DNA of 64,000 bases. Origin: Leadbetterella sp040829825. GTDB lineage: Bacteria; Bacteroidota; Bacteroidia; Cytophagales; Spirosomataceae. Of this stretch, positions 17,895 through 26,701 are shown piece by piece (position 1 is the stretch's first letter; every line of letters starts with the position of its first letter). The notes under the pieces were generated by a model, which saw only the letters and a list, made by a program, of their open reading frames with translations, did not search any database and was not told where the DNA came from. The stretch lies in NCBI RefSeq assembly GCF_040829825.1, contig NZ_JBFOLH010000012.1; one strand, written 5' to 3'. The position numbers and the translations under genes were made by a program.

Positions 17895-18717
17895 TGAGGT
17901 CTTCGTAAGGCGACCGGATGTTGTTCAGCTCCACTTTGGCAAAAGGCACATAAAACGAGGTGGTCTGGATATTGCTGTGCCCCAGTATTTTCTGCAGGTG
18001 GTTAATGGCAATACCGTTTTCGAGAGAGTGAACGGCAAAGCTGTGCCGCAATGTAGTGAGCTTTGCCGTTTTGCCTATGCCTGATTCTTTAAGCGCCTTT
18101 TGAAAAACCAGCTGGATATTCCTGGCCGAGTAGTGCCCTATGCCTCCCGAGCCGGGGAAAAACACATCAACGGGCTTATACTTGTTCTTATACTCTTCGA
18201 TCAGCGGGTTCAAGGCCGGGCTAAGACGGAGGATCCGGGTCTTTTTGGGCTGATCCGAATCAATCCGGATCGTATGGTTCCCGGTATCAATATCTTCTAC
18301 TTTAAGGCTTATGGCTTCATTGACCTTCAGGCCGTTGTTGTAGATGATGATGAGTAAAAGCTTATGCTTGAGGTTTTTGATACCGGAGAACAAAACCTGG
18401 AGCTCGCTCCTGGATAAGATTTCCACCGATTGCTCGTCTTTGATCTTACCGGTGGCCTTGATATTGAGCTTCCGGTTATAAATTTTGTCAAAGAAGAGGA
18501 TAATGGCTTTTCCCGTCTGTGCTGCTACCTGCGGCGAGGTCTTTTTACTTAATCCCAGGATGTACTCGGAAATCAGTTCATCGGTAAATTTGTTTTGGGG
18601 ATAATCCCGGAAATTATTGTAAAAAACAAAAATAGCGTTACGGTAGGCGGCAATAGTGGCAGAATTGTACTTCCCTTTTTTTAATAGTTCGGTAAATCGT
18701 TCAATTAAATGAGTCAC
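17887..18717 (-). CDS. Tyrosine recombinase-like protein with altered catalytic residues
   Basis: A 276-residue protein of the phage-integrase/XerD fold: a SAM-like N-terminal domain (about 1-85) and a catalytic domain (about 98-270). The family pentad is only partly kept. The first arginine is Lys131 (NNGLKVNEAISL), the His of HxLRH is Thr221 (TTLRHSF), while Arg224, His247 (LGHS) and Tyr256 (TTSFYV) are present. It may be slow, specialised or a DNA-binding relative without recombination. It has its own promoter, and no att-like repeats or mobile genes are nearby, so it looks like a fixed chromosomal gene. Confidence 0.85.
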   Translation of the reverse strand: MTHLIERFTELLKKGKYNSATIAAYRNAIFVFYNNFRDYPQNKFTDELISEYILGLSKKTSPQVAAQTGKAIILFFDKIYNRKLNIKATGKIKDEQSVEILSRSELQVLFSGIKNLKHKLLLIIIYNNGLKVNEAISLKVEDIDTGNHTIRIDSDQPKKTRILRLSPALNPLIEEYKNKYKPVDVFFPGSGGIGHYSARNIQLVFQKALKESGIGKTAKLTTLRHSFAVHSLENGIAINHLQKILGHSNIQTTSFYVPFAKVELNNIRSPYEDLIS

Positions 18718-18745
18718 AGTTTTCTAAATGGTTATAAGATTAATT

Positions 18746-18776
18746 CAAAATTAGATTTTTCACTAAAAATTAGCAA
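18746..18776 (-). promoter_or_regulatory. Bacteroidota-type promoter of the recombinase-like gene
   Basis: On the minus strand TTG (complement of 18774-18776), a 20-base spacer and TAATTTTG (complement of 18746-18753) match the -33/-7 consensus. Transcription would start about 22 bases before the ATG at 18717. This supports expression of the gene independent of the flavoprotein gene upstream. Confidence 0.65.
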
Positions 18777-18778
18777 CT

Positions 18779-19996
18779 TTAAATGCTATAATTGTGGAAA
18801 ATATGCTCTGAAATAAGCCATCCGGCCGTCCAGGCGGCCTGAAAATTGAAACCGCCGGTCACAGCGTCGATATCCAGCACTTCTCCCCCCAGGTAAAGAT
18901 CGGGGTATTTACAGGTAGAGAAGCTTTCAGCATTCACCTCGTCCAGGCTTACTCCGCCGGCCGTTACAAATTCTTCCTTAAAAGTGCTTTTTCCGTTTAC
19001 GCTGAATTTAGAGGCTGTAAGATTTTCCAGGAGAGCAGCAATCTGTTTTTTGCCGCCTTCGGCTCCTTTCCGGAACTCGGATATACCGGATTTATCACAA
19101 ATATAAGTCCAGAATCGTTGCGAAACGCCTGAAACCGGCAGCATTCTTATATTTTTTTTAGGATTTTCGCTAAACCTTTTCTTAAGCTCTTTTTCCAGAT
19201 CATTTTTGTTCCTGTCAGCGAGCCAATTTACCTCAATTTCAAAGATGTAGCCGGTTTTTTTCAGGAGATAGGCCCCCCATGCCGAGAGTTTAAGGACGGC
19301 AGGGCCTGAAAGTCCCCAATGGGTGATCAGCAGCGGGCCCTCCTGTACCAGCGAGGTTTTTGCAACCGATACCCGTGCCCTGCTGAAGCTGGTTCCCTGC
19401 AGGGCGGTCAGTGTACCATCAGGAATATTAAAGGTAAAAAGAGAAGGCACGGCTTCTGAAAAAGCCAGGTCCAATTGCTGAAGAGCAGACCATACCCGGG
19501 CATCGCTGCCGGTGGCGATCATCAGCCGGCGGGTCTGGTAAACCTTTCCTTCCGCGGTCTGTACCTCCCAACCTGCCGGCACAGGTGTTATCTTCTCTAC
19601 CCGGCTGTGGAGCAGCAGGTCGATGCCTCCGGCTTCTTTCAGGAAACAGTTGATAATGGTTTGTGAAGAGTCAGATACGGGAAAAACGCGGCCGTCTTTT
19701 TCTGTTTTGAGCGCTACCCCTCTTTTTTCAAACCATTTCCGGGTATCGGCTGAGCTGAATTTCTCAAATGCCTTTTCCAGGAAATCACCTCCACGGGGAT
19801 AGTTACGGGCCAGCTCTCCGGGATCGGAAACCGCATGGGTAACGTTGCATCTTCCGCCTCCCGAAACTTTTACTTTCTGAAGCACCTTTCCCTGTTTCTC
19901 CAGGATGGCTACCTTCAGTCCCGGCACTTTCTTTTTTGCATTGATCGCGGCAAAAAAACCGGCGGCACCTCCTCCTATCACTAGGAAGTCGAACAT
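18779..19996 (-). CDS. BaiN/HI0933-family flavoprotein
   Basis: A 405-residue FAD-dependent oxidoreductase of the HI0933/YhiN/BaiN family. The dinucleotide-binding motif is at the very start (FLVIGGGAAGFFAAINA), followed by the family marker KVSGGGRCNVTH (about 43-54), the second FAD-contact region LMIATGSDAR and the C-terminal TAGGVSLDEVN and GEVLDIDAVTGGFNFQAAW blocks. The in vivo substrate is unknown for most members. It starts 4 bases after the lipoprotein gene at 20001-20486, and both probably share a promoter. Confidence 0.93.
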   Translation of the reverse strand: MFDFLVIGGGAAGFFAAINAKKKVPGLKVAILEKQGKVLQKVKVSGGGRCNVTHAVSDPGELARNYPRGGDFLEKAFEKFSSADTRKWFEKRGVALKTEKDGRVFPVSDSSQTIINCFLKEAGGIDLLLHSRVEKITPVPAGWEVQTAEGKVYQTRRLMIATGSDARVWSALQQLDLAFSEAVPSLFTFNIPDGTLTALQGTSFSRARVSVAKTSLVQEGPLLITHWGLSGPAVLKLSAWGAYLLKKTGYIFEIEVNWLADRNKNDLEKELKKRFSENPKKNIRMLPVSGVSQRFWTYICDKSGISEFRKGAEGGKKQIAALLENLTASKFSVNGKSTFKEEFVTAGGVSLDEVNAESFSTCKYPDLYLGGEVLDIDAVTGGFNFQAAWTAGWLISEHIFHNYSI

Positions 19997-20000
19997 ACGC

Positions 20001-20486
20001 TTATCTGTATTTATCCATCAAAGATAGGCGGTAGGTACGAAGAGAGGAAATGATTTCTTCAAAACCCTCCAGCGGAGAGCCGTATTCAAATTTTACATTT
20101 TTAATGGTACCGTCGGTAAATTCAATTTCCAGCCATTCTGCCCCGCCGTCGGCATAATCGGGGTACCCGTACTGATCTTTCAGCCGCAGAAATTTGTCTT
20201 TCGGAAAACCGGCCAGGTCGGCTTTGATCTGGTTCAGCAGCGAATTGTCGCGGTGTTCGATGCTTTCGGTGTCGCTACCCCCGCGTTCTTTTCTCTCTAC
20301 CTGTTTGAGAATGACCGAATTATTTTCCACGATCAGCTCATTGTAGCACTTGCCTATGCACATGCCGAAAGACTGCCCGGATTTCAGCCGCACGATGTTA
20401 TCGCGGAGGGGTTGAACAGCGTTTTTTTCCTCGCAGGAAAATGCCATCATTATTATGGCAGAAAAGGTAATGAATAGCTTTTTCAT
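20001..20486 (-). CDS. Hypothetical lipoprotein, 161 residues
   Basis: The first 18 residues form a lipoprotein signal with the lipobox MAFSC, so the mature protein is anchored to a membrane by Cys18. The rest is soluble and holds a Cys pair in FGMCIGKCYNE (about 41-51) and a late LEIEFTDGTIKNVKFEYGSP beta stretch. I do not recognise a family. It precedes the BaiN-type gene by 4 bases and diverges from tex. Confidence 0.75.
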   Translation of the reverse strand: MKKLFITFSAIIMMAFSCEEKNAVQPLRDNIVRLKSGQSFGMCIGKCYNELIVENNSVILKQVERKERGGSDTESIEHRDNSLLNQIKADLAGFPKDKFLRLKDQYGYPDYADGGAEWLEIEFTDGTIKNVKFEYGSPLEGFEEIISSLRTYRLSLMDKYR

Positions 20487-20596
20487 AGTTATTTTTGTGC
20501 CTTGCCCGGCTGCTGTGTTGCAACCGGTGAGGTGCCGCCGGCCAGGTGCATGGCCGGTTTGTATAATTAGACATTATTCAGAGGAAAAAGGTTGGA

Positions 20597-22717
20597 ATGA
20601 CGCAATTAAAATTTATAGCGGAAACGCTGAATATTTCTGTTTCGCAGGTAACAAAAACAACAGAGCTGCTGGACTCGGGGGCTACGATCCCCTTTATAGC
20701 CCGGTACAGGAAAGAGGCGACCGGCAGCCTGGATGAGGTGGCCATACAGGAGATCCGGAAATTGTATGAGAAGCTGAAGGAAGCCGATAAGAGGCGGGCG
20801 GTTATCCTGGAATCTGTTGAAAGCCAGGGGAAGCTTACTCCCGAGCTGCGAAAAAAGCTGGAAAACGCGGTATTTGTATCCGAGCTGGAGGAGATTTACC
20901 TGCCTTACCGGCCCAAAAAGAAAACCCGCGCCTCTGTGGCTATAGAAGCCGGCCTGGAGCCCCTGGCCCGGCTGCTTTTTGAGCAGAAGGAGCGTTCGGT
21001 AGAGCCGGTGGCCGCCCGTTTCCTGAACGATAAGATCACCACGGTAGAGGAAGCGCTGGCCGGCGCCCGCGATATCATGGCCGAATGGATCGCCGAAGAT
21101 GCCGACTGCCGCCGGAAGGTCAGGCTGCTCTTTGAGAAAAGCGGCGTGCTGGAAGTGAGTGTCAGGAAAGGCAAGGAGGCGGAAGGCCAGAAGTTCAAGG
21201 ATTATTTTGACTACTCCGAAACGGCAAAGAATATCCCCTCGCACCGCTACCTGGCCATCCGGCGCGGAGAAGAGGAGGGATTCCTGAAAGCAGGCATTCA
21301 TATCGATACGGAAGAAGCGCTGGATAAGCTGGAAAGAGGTCTGCTGAAAGGAATGCCGGAGTCTAAAGAGCAGGTGGAGCTGGCCATGGCCGATTCGCTG
21401 AAACGGCTGATGCTTCCGGCCCTGGAGAAAGAGTTTGACGGCAGCCTGAAAGAAAAGGCAGACAAAGCCGCTATTGCCATATTTACTACTAACCTTCGCC
21501 AGCTGCTGCTTTCGCCGCCCATGGGGCAGAAACGGCTGATGGGCATTGATCCGGGGTTCCGAACGGGTTGTAAGGTGGTTGTGCTTGATGAGCAGGGCAA
21601 CCTGAAAGAAGACGATGTGATCTACCCGCAGGGAAAGAGCATGGAAGCCGAAGCCCGGCTTATCCATTTCTGGAATATGCATAAAACGGAAGTGGTGGCC
21701 ATTGGTAACGGAACGGCCGGCCGCGAAACGGAGCAGTTTGTGAAAGAGGTGATCAGGCGGCGGCCCGAGTTTAAGCCGATCCGGGTGGTGATGGTTTCCG
21801 AGCAGGGAGCCTCGGTGTATTCAGCTTCTGATGTGGCGCGGGAGGAGTTTCCGCACAAAGACATTACCGTACGCGGCGCCGTATCCATTGCCCGCCGGCT
21901 GATGGACCCGCTGGCTGAGCTGGTGAAGATCGACCCCAAATCAATCGGAGTGGGGCAGTACCAGCACGACGTCAACCAGAAAGAATTGAAAGAATCGCTG
22001 GATACGGTGGTCGGGTCGTGCGTGAACCTGGTAGGCGTGGAGCTGAATACGGCCAGCCAGCATTTGTTGAGCTATGTGTCGGGCATAGGGCCGTCTATTG
22101 CCCGCAATATCGTAGAATACAGGGCAGCTAACGGCAAGTTCGGTAGCCGGAAAGAATTGAAAAAGGTACCCCGGCTGGGTGAAAAGGTTTTTGAGCAGGC
22201 CGCCGGTTTCCTGCGGATACACGGTGCGAAAAACCCGCTGGATAACTCGGCGGTACACCCCGAGTCGTATCACCTGGTAGAGAAGATGGCAAAAGACCTG
22301 CACGTTGACCTGAAGACCTTCCTGGCTTCGGAAGAGCTGCAGAAGCAGGTAGAGGTGAAGCGGTATGTGTCAGGCGAAGTAGGACTACCCACCCTCCAGG
22401 ATATCTTGCAGGAGATCAGGAAACCGGGAAGGGACCCAAGAGAGCAATACGAAAGCGTGGAATTTGCCGATGTGAATTCCATTGGTGACCTGAGAACGGG
22501 TATGGTGCTGCCGGGAATTGTTACCAATATTACGGCTTTCGGGTGTTTTGTAGACATCGGGGTGCACCAGGACGGCCTCGTCCACCTGTCGCACCTGGCC
22601 AACCGCTTTGTGCGTGACCCGAATGAAGTAGTAAAGGTACACCAGAAAGTAACGGTGAAGGTGCTGGAAGTAGATGAAGTACGCAAACGGATTGCCCTCA
22701 GCATGAAAGAAGTATGA
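20597..22717 (+). CDS. tex: Tex-family RNA-binding transcription accessory protein
   Basis: Tex is a widely conserved nucleic-acid-binding protein of the Spt6 type. The 706-residue product has the N-terminal Tex domain (ATIPFIARYRKEATGSLDEV, about 29-48), a YqgF/RNase H-like domain beginning MGIDPGFRTGCKVVVLDEQG (about 315-334), helix-hairpin-helix repeats (SGIGPSIARNIVEYRA, KKVPRLGEKVFEQAAGFL) and a C-terminal S1 domain (TGMVLPGIVTNITAFGCFVD). It is the usual length. Its stop codon overlaps the start of the TauE gene. Confidence 0.96.
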   Translation: MTQLKFIAETLNISVSQVTKTTELLDSGATIPFIARYRKEATGSLDEVAIQEIRKLYEKLKEADKRRAVILESVESQGKLTPELRKKLENAVFVSELEEIYLPYRPKKKTRASVAIEAGLEPLARLLFEQKERSVEPVAARFLNDKITTVEEALAGARDIMAEWIAEDADCRRKVRLLFEKSGVLEVSVRKGKEAEGQKFKDYFDYSETAKNIPSHRYLAIRRGEEEGFLKAGIHIDTEEALDKLERGLLKGMPESKEQVELAMADSLKRLMLPALEKEFDGSLKEKADKAAIAIFTTNLRQLLLSPPMGQKRLMGIDPGFRTGCKVVVLDEQGNLKEDDVIYPQGKSMEAEARLIHFWNMHKTEVVAIGNGTAGRETEQFVKEVIRRRPEFKPIRVVMVSEQGASVYSASDVAREEFPHKDITVRGAVSIARRLMDPLAELVKIDPKSIGVGQYQHDVNQKELKESLDTVVGSCVNLVGVELNTASQHLLSYVSGIGPSIARNIVEYRAANGKFGSRKELKKVPRLGEKVFEQAAGFLRIHGAKNPLDNSAVHPESYHLVEKMAKDLHVDLKTFLASEELQKQVEVKRYVSGEVGLPTLQDILQEIRKPGRDPREQYESVEFADVNSIGDLRTGMVLPGIVTNITAFGCFVDIGVHQDGLVHLSHLANRFVRDPNEVVKVHQKVTVKVLEVDEVRKRIALSMKEV

Positions 22718-23475
22718 TAGAAGAAGCACTTTCGCTCATTCCTTCCCCCTCTGCGTGGGCGCTGTATTTTCTTTGCGCCCTGTTTATCGGGATGTCTAAA
22801 ACCGGGATTCTGAACATCGGTACGCTGGCTATACCGTTCTTTGCCATGCTCTTCGGGGCACGGTATTCTACGGGCATTGTGCTGATCCTGCTGTGCTTTG
22901 CCGACCTGGTGGCCGTGATTTATTACCGCAAAGCCTTTCTGTGGAGTGAGGTGAAGCAGCTGCTTCCCATGGCCCTGGCGGGCCTGGTGGCCGGGCTGCT
23001 GCTGGGACAGTATATAGATGACCGGACCTTCAAAATACTTATCAGCTTTTGTATCCTGCTGGGCATGGGCATAATGCTTTGGACACAGAGCAGCTCCCGT
23101 TTCGGCCGGCTGGTCAATAACCGCTGGTATTCTCCTCTTTTTGGGTTCATTATGGGCTTTTCTACCATGATCGGTAATGCGGCAGGTCCGGCGCTGTCGG
23201 TGTATATGCTGTCGAAAAAGCTTGACAAGATCACTTTTACGGCCACGGCTGCCTGGTTCATTATGATTCTCAACTTCACGAAGATCCCCCTGCAGCTTTT
23301 TGTGTGGCATAACCTGAGCTACCAGGGGCTTATCCTGAACATAATGGCTCTCCCCTTTATTATCCTGGGCGGTATCCTGGGGATAAAAATTCTGAAGGTC
23401 ATGCCGGAAAAAAGGTTCCGGCAGGTAATTATGGTGTTAGTGGTGATATCGGCATTATTCCTCGTATTCAAATGA
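22714..23475 (+). CDS. TauE/SafE-family membrane exporter
   Basis: A 253-residue integral membrane protein with about eight hydrophobic helices and the TauE/SafE (PF01925) pattern: GMSKTGILNIGTLAIPFFA near residue 24, a GLVAGLLLGQYID turn, and a second GFIMGFSTMIGNAAGPALSVY repeat. Members export sulfite, sulfoacetate or related anions. It starts in an ATGA overlap with tex and its own stop overlaps the next gene the same way, so three unrelated functions share a transcript. Confidence 0.88.
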   Translation: MIEEALSLIPSPSAWALYFLCALFIGMSKTGILNIGTLAIPFFAMLFGARYSTGIVLILLCFADLVAVIYYRKAFLWSEVKQLLPMALAGLVAGLLLGQYIDDRTFKILISFCILLGMGIMLWTQSSSRFGRLVNNRWYSPLFGFIMGFSTMIGNAAGPALSVYMLSKKLDKITFTATAAWFIMILNFTKIPLQLFVWHNLSYQGLILNIMALPFIILGGILGIKILKVMPEKRFRQVIMVLVVISALFLVFK

Positions 23476-24464
23476 TGGCTTTATTTTTCTTACTGATGGC
23501 GCATACGGGTCCGGCACCGGGCATGGCCGCCCTGATCCGGCAAAACGGGGCAGAAGAGCTGCGGGTGAGCGGCCGGTCGGTTCTTCCTGAGGGCCCGCAG
23601 GTAAGTGAGCAAACCTGCTTCAGAATGGCATCGGTTTCCAAGCAGTTTACGGCGGCCTGTATCATTTTGTTGAAAAATGAAGGTAAATTATCGTACGAAG
23701 ACCCGCTGGATAAATTTTTCCCGGGCTTTGATCCTGCGGTCCGGCTGAAGCATCTTCTTACGCATACTTCGGGTTTATACGATTATGAAGGGCTTATTCC
23801 TGCCGGCCGTACGGAGCAGGTTTCTGATGCCGACGTACTGAAATGGGTGTCGGGTATCGGTGCTACGTATTTTGTACCGGGCAGCCGCTACCGCTACAGC
23901 AATTCGGGGTTCTGTATTCTGTCGCAGGTGGTAGAGAAAGTATCGGGGCAGCCTTATGCTGAATTTCTGAAGGAGCGCATCCTCGGGCCACTCGGCATGG
24001 ATCATTCTTTTATCTATCGGGCCGGTGAGCCTATGCCTGCCCGGGCATTGGGGTATGCGCTGCAGAACGATAAGGTGACGGAGTCAGACCAAAGCGTAAC
24101 TTCTGCCACAAAAGGCGACGGCTGCCTGTATACTTCGCTGGCCGATTACAGGAAATGGATGGATGCAATAGTTGAGAACAGGCTTTTTAACCTGGAACAG
24201 GAGCTGAAGCAGGTCAATTACAGGATTAAAGAGGATCTTTTCTACGGGTTGGGCTGGTTCAATATAGGAGGGAATGAATTGTTTCACACAGGCTCTACCT
24301 GCGGTTTCAGCAATGTGGTGTGGCTGACCCTGGATGGCCGCAATGCGCTGGTTTATTTTTCCAACCTGGCAGATTATCACGCACCGGCATTTGTACTTGA
24401 AAACGGGCTGAAGTTCCGGAAGCCGGCGTTCGCACTGGAAAAAGTGCTGACGTTAACCGATTGA
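23472..24464 (+). CDS. Serine hydrolase, class C beta-lactamase family
   Basis: A 330-residue serine hydrolase of the PBP4*/AmpC-like fold (PF00144). The three motifs are visible: SVSK with the nucleophilic Ser at about residue 55, YSN near residue 140 (RYRYSNSGFCI), and HTGSTCGF at about residue 276 in place of KTG. A short hydrophobic N-terminus suggests export. Such proteins include D-aminopeptidases, esterases and penicillin-binding proteins; sequence alone does not prove beta-lactamase activity. It is the third gene of the tex-tauE overlap chain. Confidence 0.88.
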   Translation: MMALFFLLMAHTGPAPGMAALIRQNGAEELRVSGRSVLPEGPQVSEQTCFRMASVSKQFTAACIILLKNEGKLSYEDPLDKFFPGFDPAVRLKHLLTHTSGLYDYEGLIPAGRTEQVSDADVLKWVSGIGATYFVPGSRYRYSNSGFCILSQVVEKVSGQPYAEFLKERILGPLGMDHSFIYRAGEPMPARALGYALQNDKVTESDQSVTSATKGDGCLYTSLADYRKWMDAIVENRLFNLEQELKQVNYRIKEDLFYGLGWFNIGGNELFHTGSTCGFSNVVWLTLDGRNALVYFSNLADYHAPAFVLENGLKFRKPAFALEKVLTLTD

Positions 24465-24525
24465 TTGTTTCACACAGATTTACACAGAAAGAATCTATCG
24501 GTGTATTCAGGTCTGTGTAAGCCGG

Positions 24526-25053
24526 TTATTGGCTTATGATGGGATAATACCGCTCCTCCAGCACGATTTTGTGGTGAACGGCATGTCCCAAAAGCATGAA
24601 AGCCAGGGCCAGAGGTGTTATCCGGAGGTTATTGGCGGTACCCACCCGCAGGATCATGTCACGGCTCATGTGCTGAAACAGCATCTCCGTGGCAGAACGC
24701 ACCGTTTTGTATTCTTCCAGCAGATCCTCAACAGTACGCGAGGCCGCCACCGTATTTTGGGCATACGTTTTTTCTTCAAAGCCCGGCAGCGAAACGGTCT
24801 CGCCGCGTGAAATGCACAAGGCGCGAAAAGACATGATCCGCTCGGTATCGATGCAGTGTTGTAAAATGTCTTTTACCGTCCATTTCCGCGGGGCATATAC
24901 ACGGTCTCCCAAACGGAGGAGATTATCGGTATCACCGAAAATTTTTTCCGGCGAATATTGCTCAAATGCATCGGCCAGGCTGATATCGTCAGGAATACGC
25001 ACGATATACGCATCGAAATACTGAGGCAGGAAGGGGAGGTCTTTTATGTTCAT
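24526..25053 (-). CDS. DinB-family protein
   Basis: A 175-residue four-helix-bundle protein of the DinB/YfiT superfamily. The usual three metal-binding histidines are visible in place: His in WTVKDILQHCIDTERIMS (about residue 67) and two in LLGHAVHHK near residue 158. Many members are metal-dependent transferases or hydrolases acting on thiols; the substrate here is unknown. It starts 9 bases after menA and ends the gpx-menA-dinB operon. Confidence 0.88.
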   Translation of the reverse strand: MNIKDLPFLPQYFDAYIVRIPDDISLADAFEQYSPEKIFGDTDNLLRLGDRVYAPRKWTVKDILQHCIDTERIMSFRALCISRGETVSLPGFEEKTYAQNTVAASRTVEDLLEEYKTVRSATEMLFQHMSRDMILRVGTANNLRITPLALAFMLLGHAVHHKIVLEERYYPIISQ

Positions 25054-25062
25054 AAGATGAAT

Positions 25063-25941
25063 TTAATGGAGGTTCAGGCTGAGCCCGAACAGGATTACAA
25101 AAACCAGTGAAGTCAGCGCCAGCGTTTTCAGGTACGGATCCGGGTTTTCATGTTTACTCACCTGTATACCGTTCAAAAAGATCAGCGGGAAGCTCAGCAG
25201 GTAATAAGGCTGGCCGTTTTTGAGGGAGATGTAGGCCACTGCACCCCCCATGGCGATCAGCAGCAGGCACCAATGGTAAATAAGCGCTTTTTTTCTTCCC
25301 AGCCGTACAGGAATGGTTATTTTCCCGGCTTTCCTGTCCGACTCCATGTCCCGGATGTTGTTAATGTTCAGCACGCCGGTGGCCAAAGCCCCGCAGGCAA
25401 TCCCGGGAAGCAGCAACGACCACTCAAAGTGCAGCGTGTAAAGGAAATAGCTGGCTACCACGCCTGTAAGGCCGAAGAACAAAAGCACCGATACATCTCC
25501 CAGGCCCACGTAGCCATACGGTTTCTTACCGGCGGTATACGTATAGGCGGCGGCCATGGCCAGGAGGCCGAGCCCCAGGAAACCCCGGAAGTACACCGAT
25601 GAAAAACTGCCGAAAGCCACCACAAGCAGGTAAATACCCGAAAGAAAAGCGGCTGTTCCGGTAATGAGAATGGCATTCAGCATTTGCCGGGGCGTGATCT
25701 CGCCGCTTTGCACTGCCCGTACGGGTCCTACACGCTCTGCAGTGTCGGCACCGTTCCTGGTGTCGCCGTAGTCATTGGCAAAATTCGACATCACCTGGAG
25801 GAGTATGGTGGTGAGCACGGCCCATGCAAACACATCCCGGCGGAACATAAACACATGCTGAGCCAATACTGCCCCCATCAGAATGCTCGACAACGCCAGA
25901 GGCAGGGTCCTGAGGCGGGCAGCAACAATCCATTTCTTCAT
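25063..25941 (-). CDS. menA: 1,4-dihydroxy-2-naphthoate prenyltransferase MenA
   Basis: MenA attaches the polyprenyl tail to 1,4-dihydroxy-2-naphthoate, giving demethylmenaquinone. The 292-residue membrane protein (about nine helices) has the first aspartate-rich motif NFANDYGDTRNGADT (about 52-66) and the second, NNIRDMESDRKAGKITIPVRLG (about 193-214), both with the needed Asp residues. Its ATG directly abuts the gpx stop codon. The organism therefore respires with menaquinone. Confidence 0.95.
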   Translation of the reverse strand: MKKWIVAARLRTLPLALSSILMGAVLAQHVFMFRRDVFAWAVLTTILLQVMSNFANDYGDTRNGADTAERVGPVRAVQSGEITPRQMLNAILITGTAAFLSGIYLLVVAFGSFSSVYFRGFLGLGLLAMAAAYTYTAGKKPYGYVGLGDVSVLLFFGLTGVVASYFLYTLHFEWSLLLPGIACGALATGVLNINNIRDMESDRKAGKITIPVRLGRKKALIYHWCLLLIAMGGAVAYISLKNGQPYYLLSFPLIFLNGIQVSKHENPDPYLKTLALTSLVFVILFGLSLNLH

Positions 25942-26547
25942 TTAAACACCTACCGCCTTGCGGAACTCTTCGTTATCCGGGGTGATTTTTGATTCAAAGA
26001 AGTGGGTGAGGTTCCCGTCTTTATCTATCACGTACTTGCAGAAATTCCAGGTAGGTTCTTTGTCGTTCCAGCCGTTCAGCTCTTTTTCCGAAAGCCACTT
26101 ATAAAGGGGGGCTTTATCTTCTCCTTTGACGTCGATTTTCGAGAACATCTTAAAGGTAACGCCATAGTTTTTCTGGCAGAACTCGGCGATCTCTTCGTTT
26201 GAGCCGGGTTCCTGGCTCATAAAATTATTGGCCGGGAAACCCAGTACGGTCACTTTATCGCCGTATTTTTCATGAAACTTCTGCCAGTCGGCATACTGGG
26301 GCGTAAAGCCGCATTTAGATGCTACGTTGATGATGACCACGGGTTTGCCTTTGTAGTCTGAAAGGTGTACAGGGTTTCCCTGAAGGTCGTTTAGCGTAAA
26401 ATCGTAGAGAGAGCCTTTATGCTCCTGGTTTGCATCAATCATAGCCATGGAATTTTTCTTGGAAAAAATATTTTTGAACCATCCGAAGTTAACCGAGATC
26501 AGCAGGGCCGCCACCAGTACCGCCGCTACTGTGAACAAAGTTTTCAT
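25942..26547 (-). CDS. Glutathione peroxidase-family protein, membrane-anchored
   Basis: A 201-residue peroxidase of the GPx family with an N-terminal membrane segment (about residues 4-21), so the catalytic domain (about 43-200) faces the periplasm or is exported. The peroxidatic Cys is in INVASKCGFTPQY (about residue 78) and WNFCKYVIDKDG carries the catalytic Trp. The usual FPCNQF site of the resolving Cys reads FPANNF, so that Cys is missing; Cys in EFCQKNYG could replace it. Likely reduces peroxides using thioredoxin-like donors. It is first in an operon with menA and dinB; TATATTTG on the minus strand (complement of 26569-26576) may be its -7 box. Confidence 0.9.
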   Translation of the reverse strand: MKTLFTVAAVLVAALLISVNFGWFKNIFSKKNSMAMIDANQEHKGSLYDFTLNDLQGNPVHLSDYKGKPVVIINVASKCGFTPQYADWQKFHEKYGDKVTVLGFPANNFMSQEPGSNEEIAEFCQKNYGVTFKMFSKIDVKGEDKAPLYKWLSEKELNGWNDKEPTWNFCKYVIDKDGNLTHFFESKITPDNEEFRKAVGV

Positions 26548-26701
26548 ATGTTTGCTGTTTTAGAGAGACAAATATAACCAAACGCGGAATAAGATAAAAG
26601 TGAAAAGATAAAAGTGAAAAGTTACGGAATATTCATTTGTACAAATACAGGCCGCAGCTTTCCACTTTTGTCTTTTCGTTATTATCAGAACAACATTTTT
26701 A

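Noticed and set aside
17887..18717. Integrated element borders next to the recombinase-like gene
   Set aside because: No tRNA gene, direct repeats or mobile genes were found on either side, and flanking genes are ordinary chromosomal genes.
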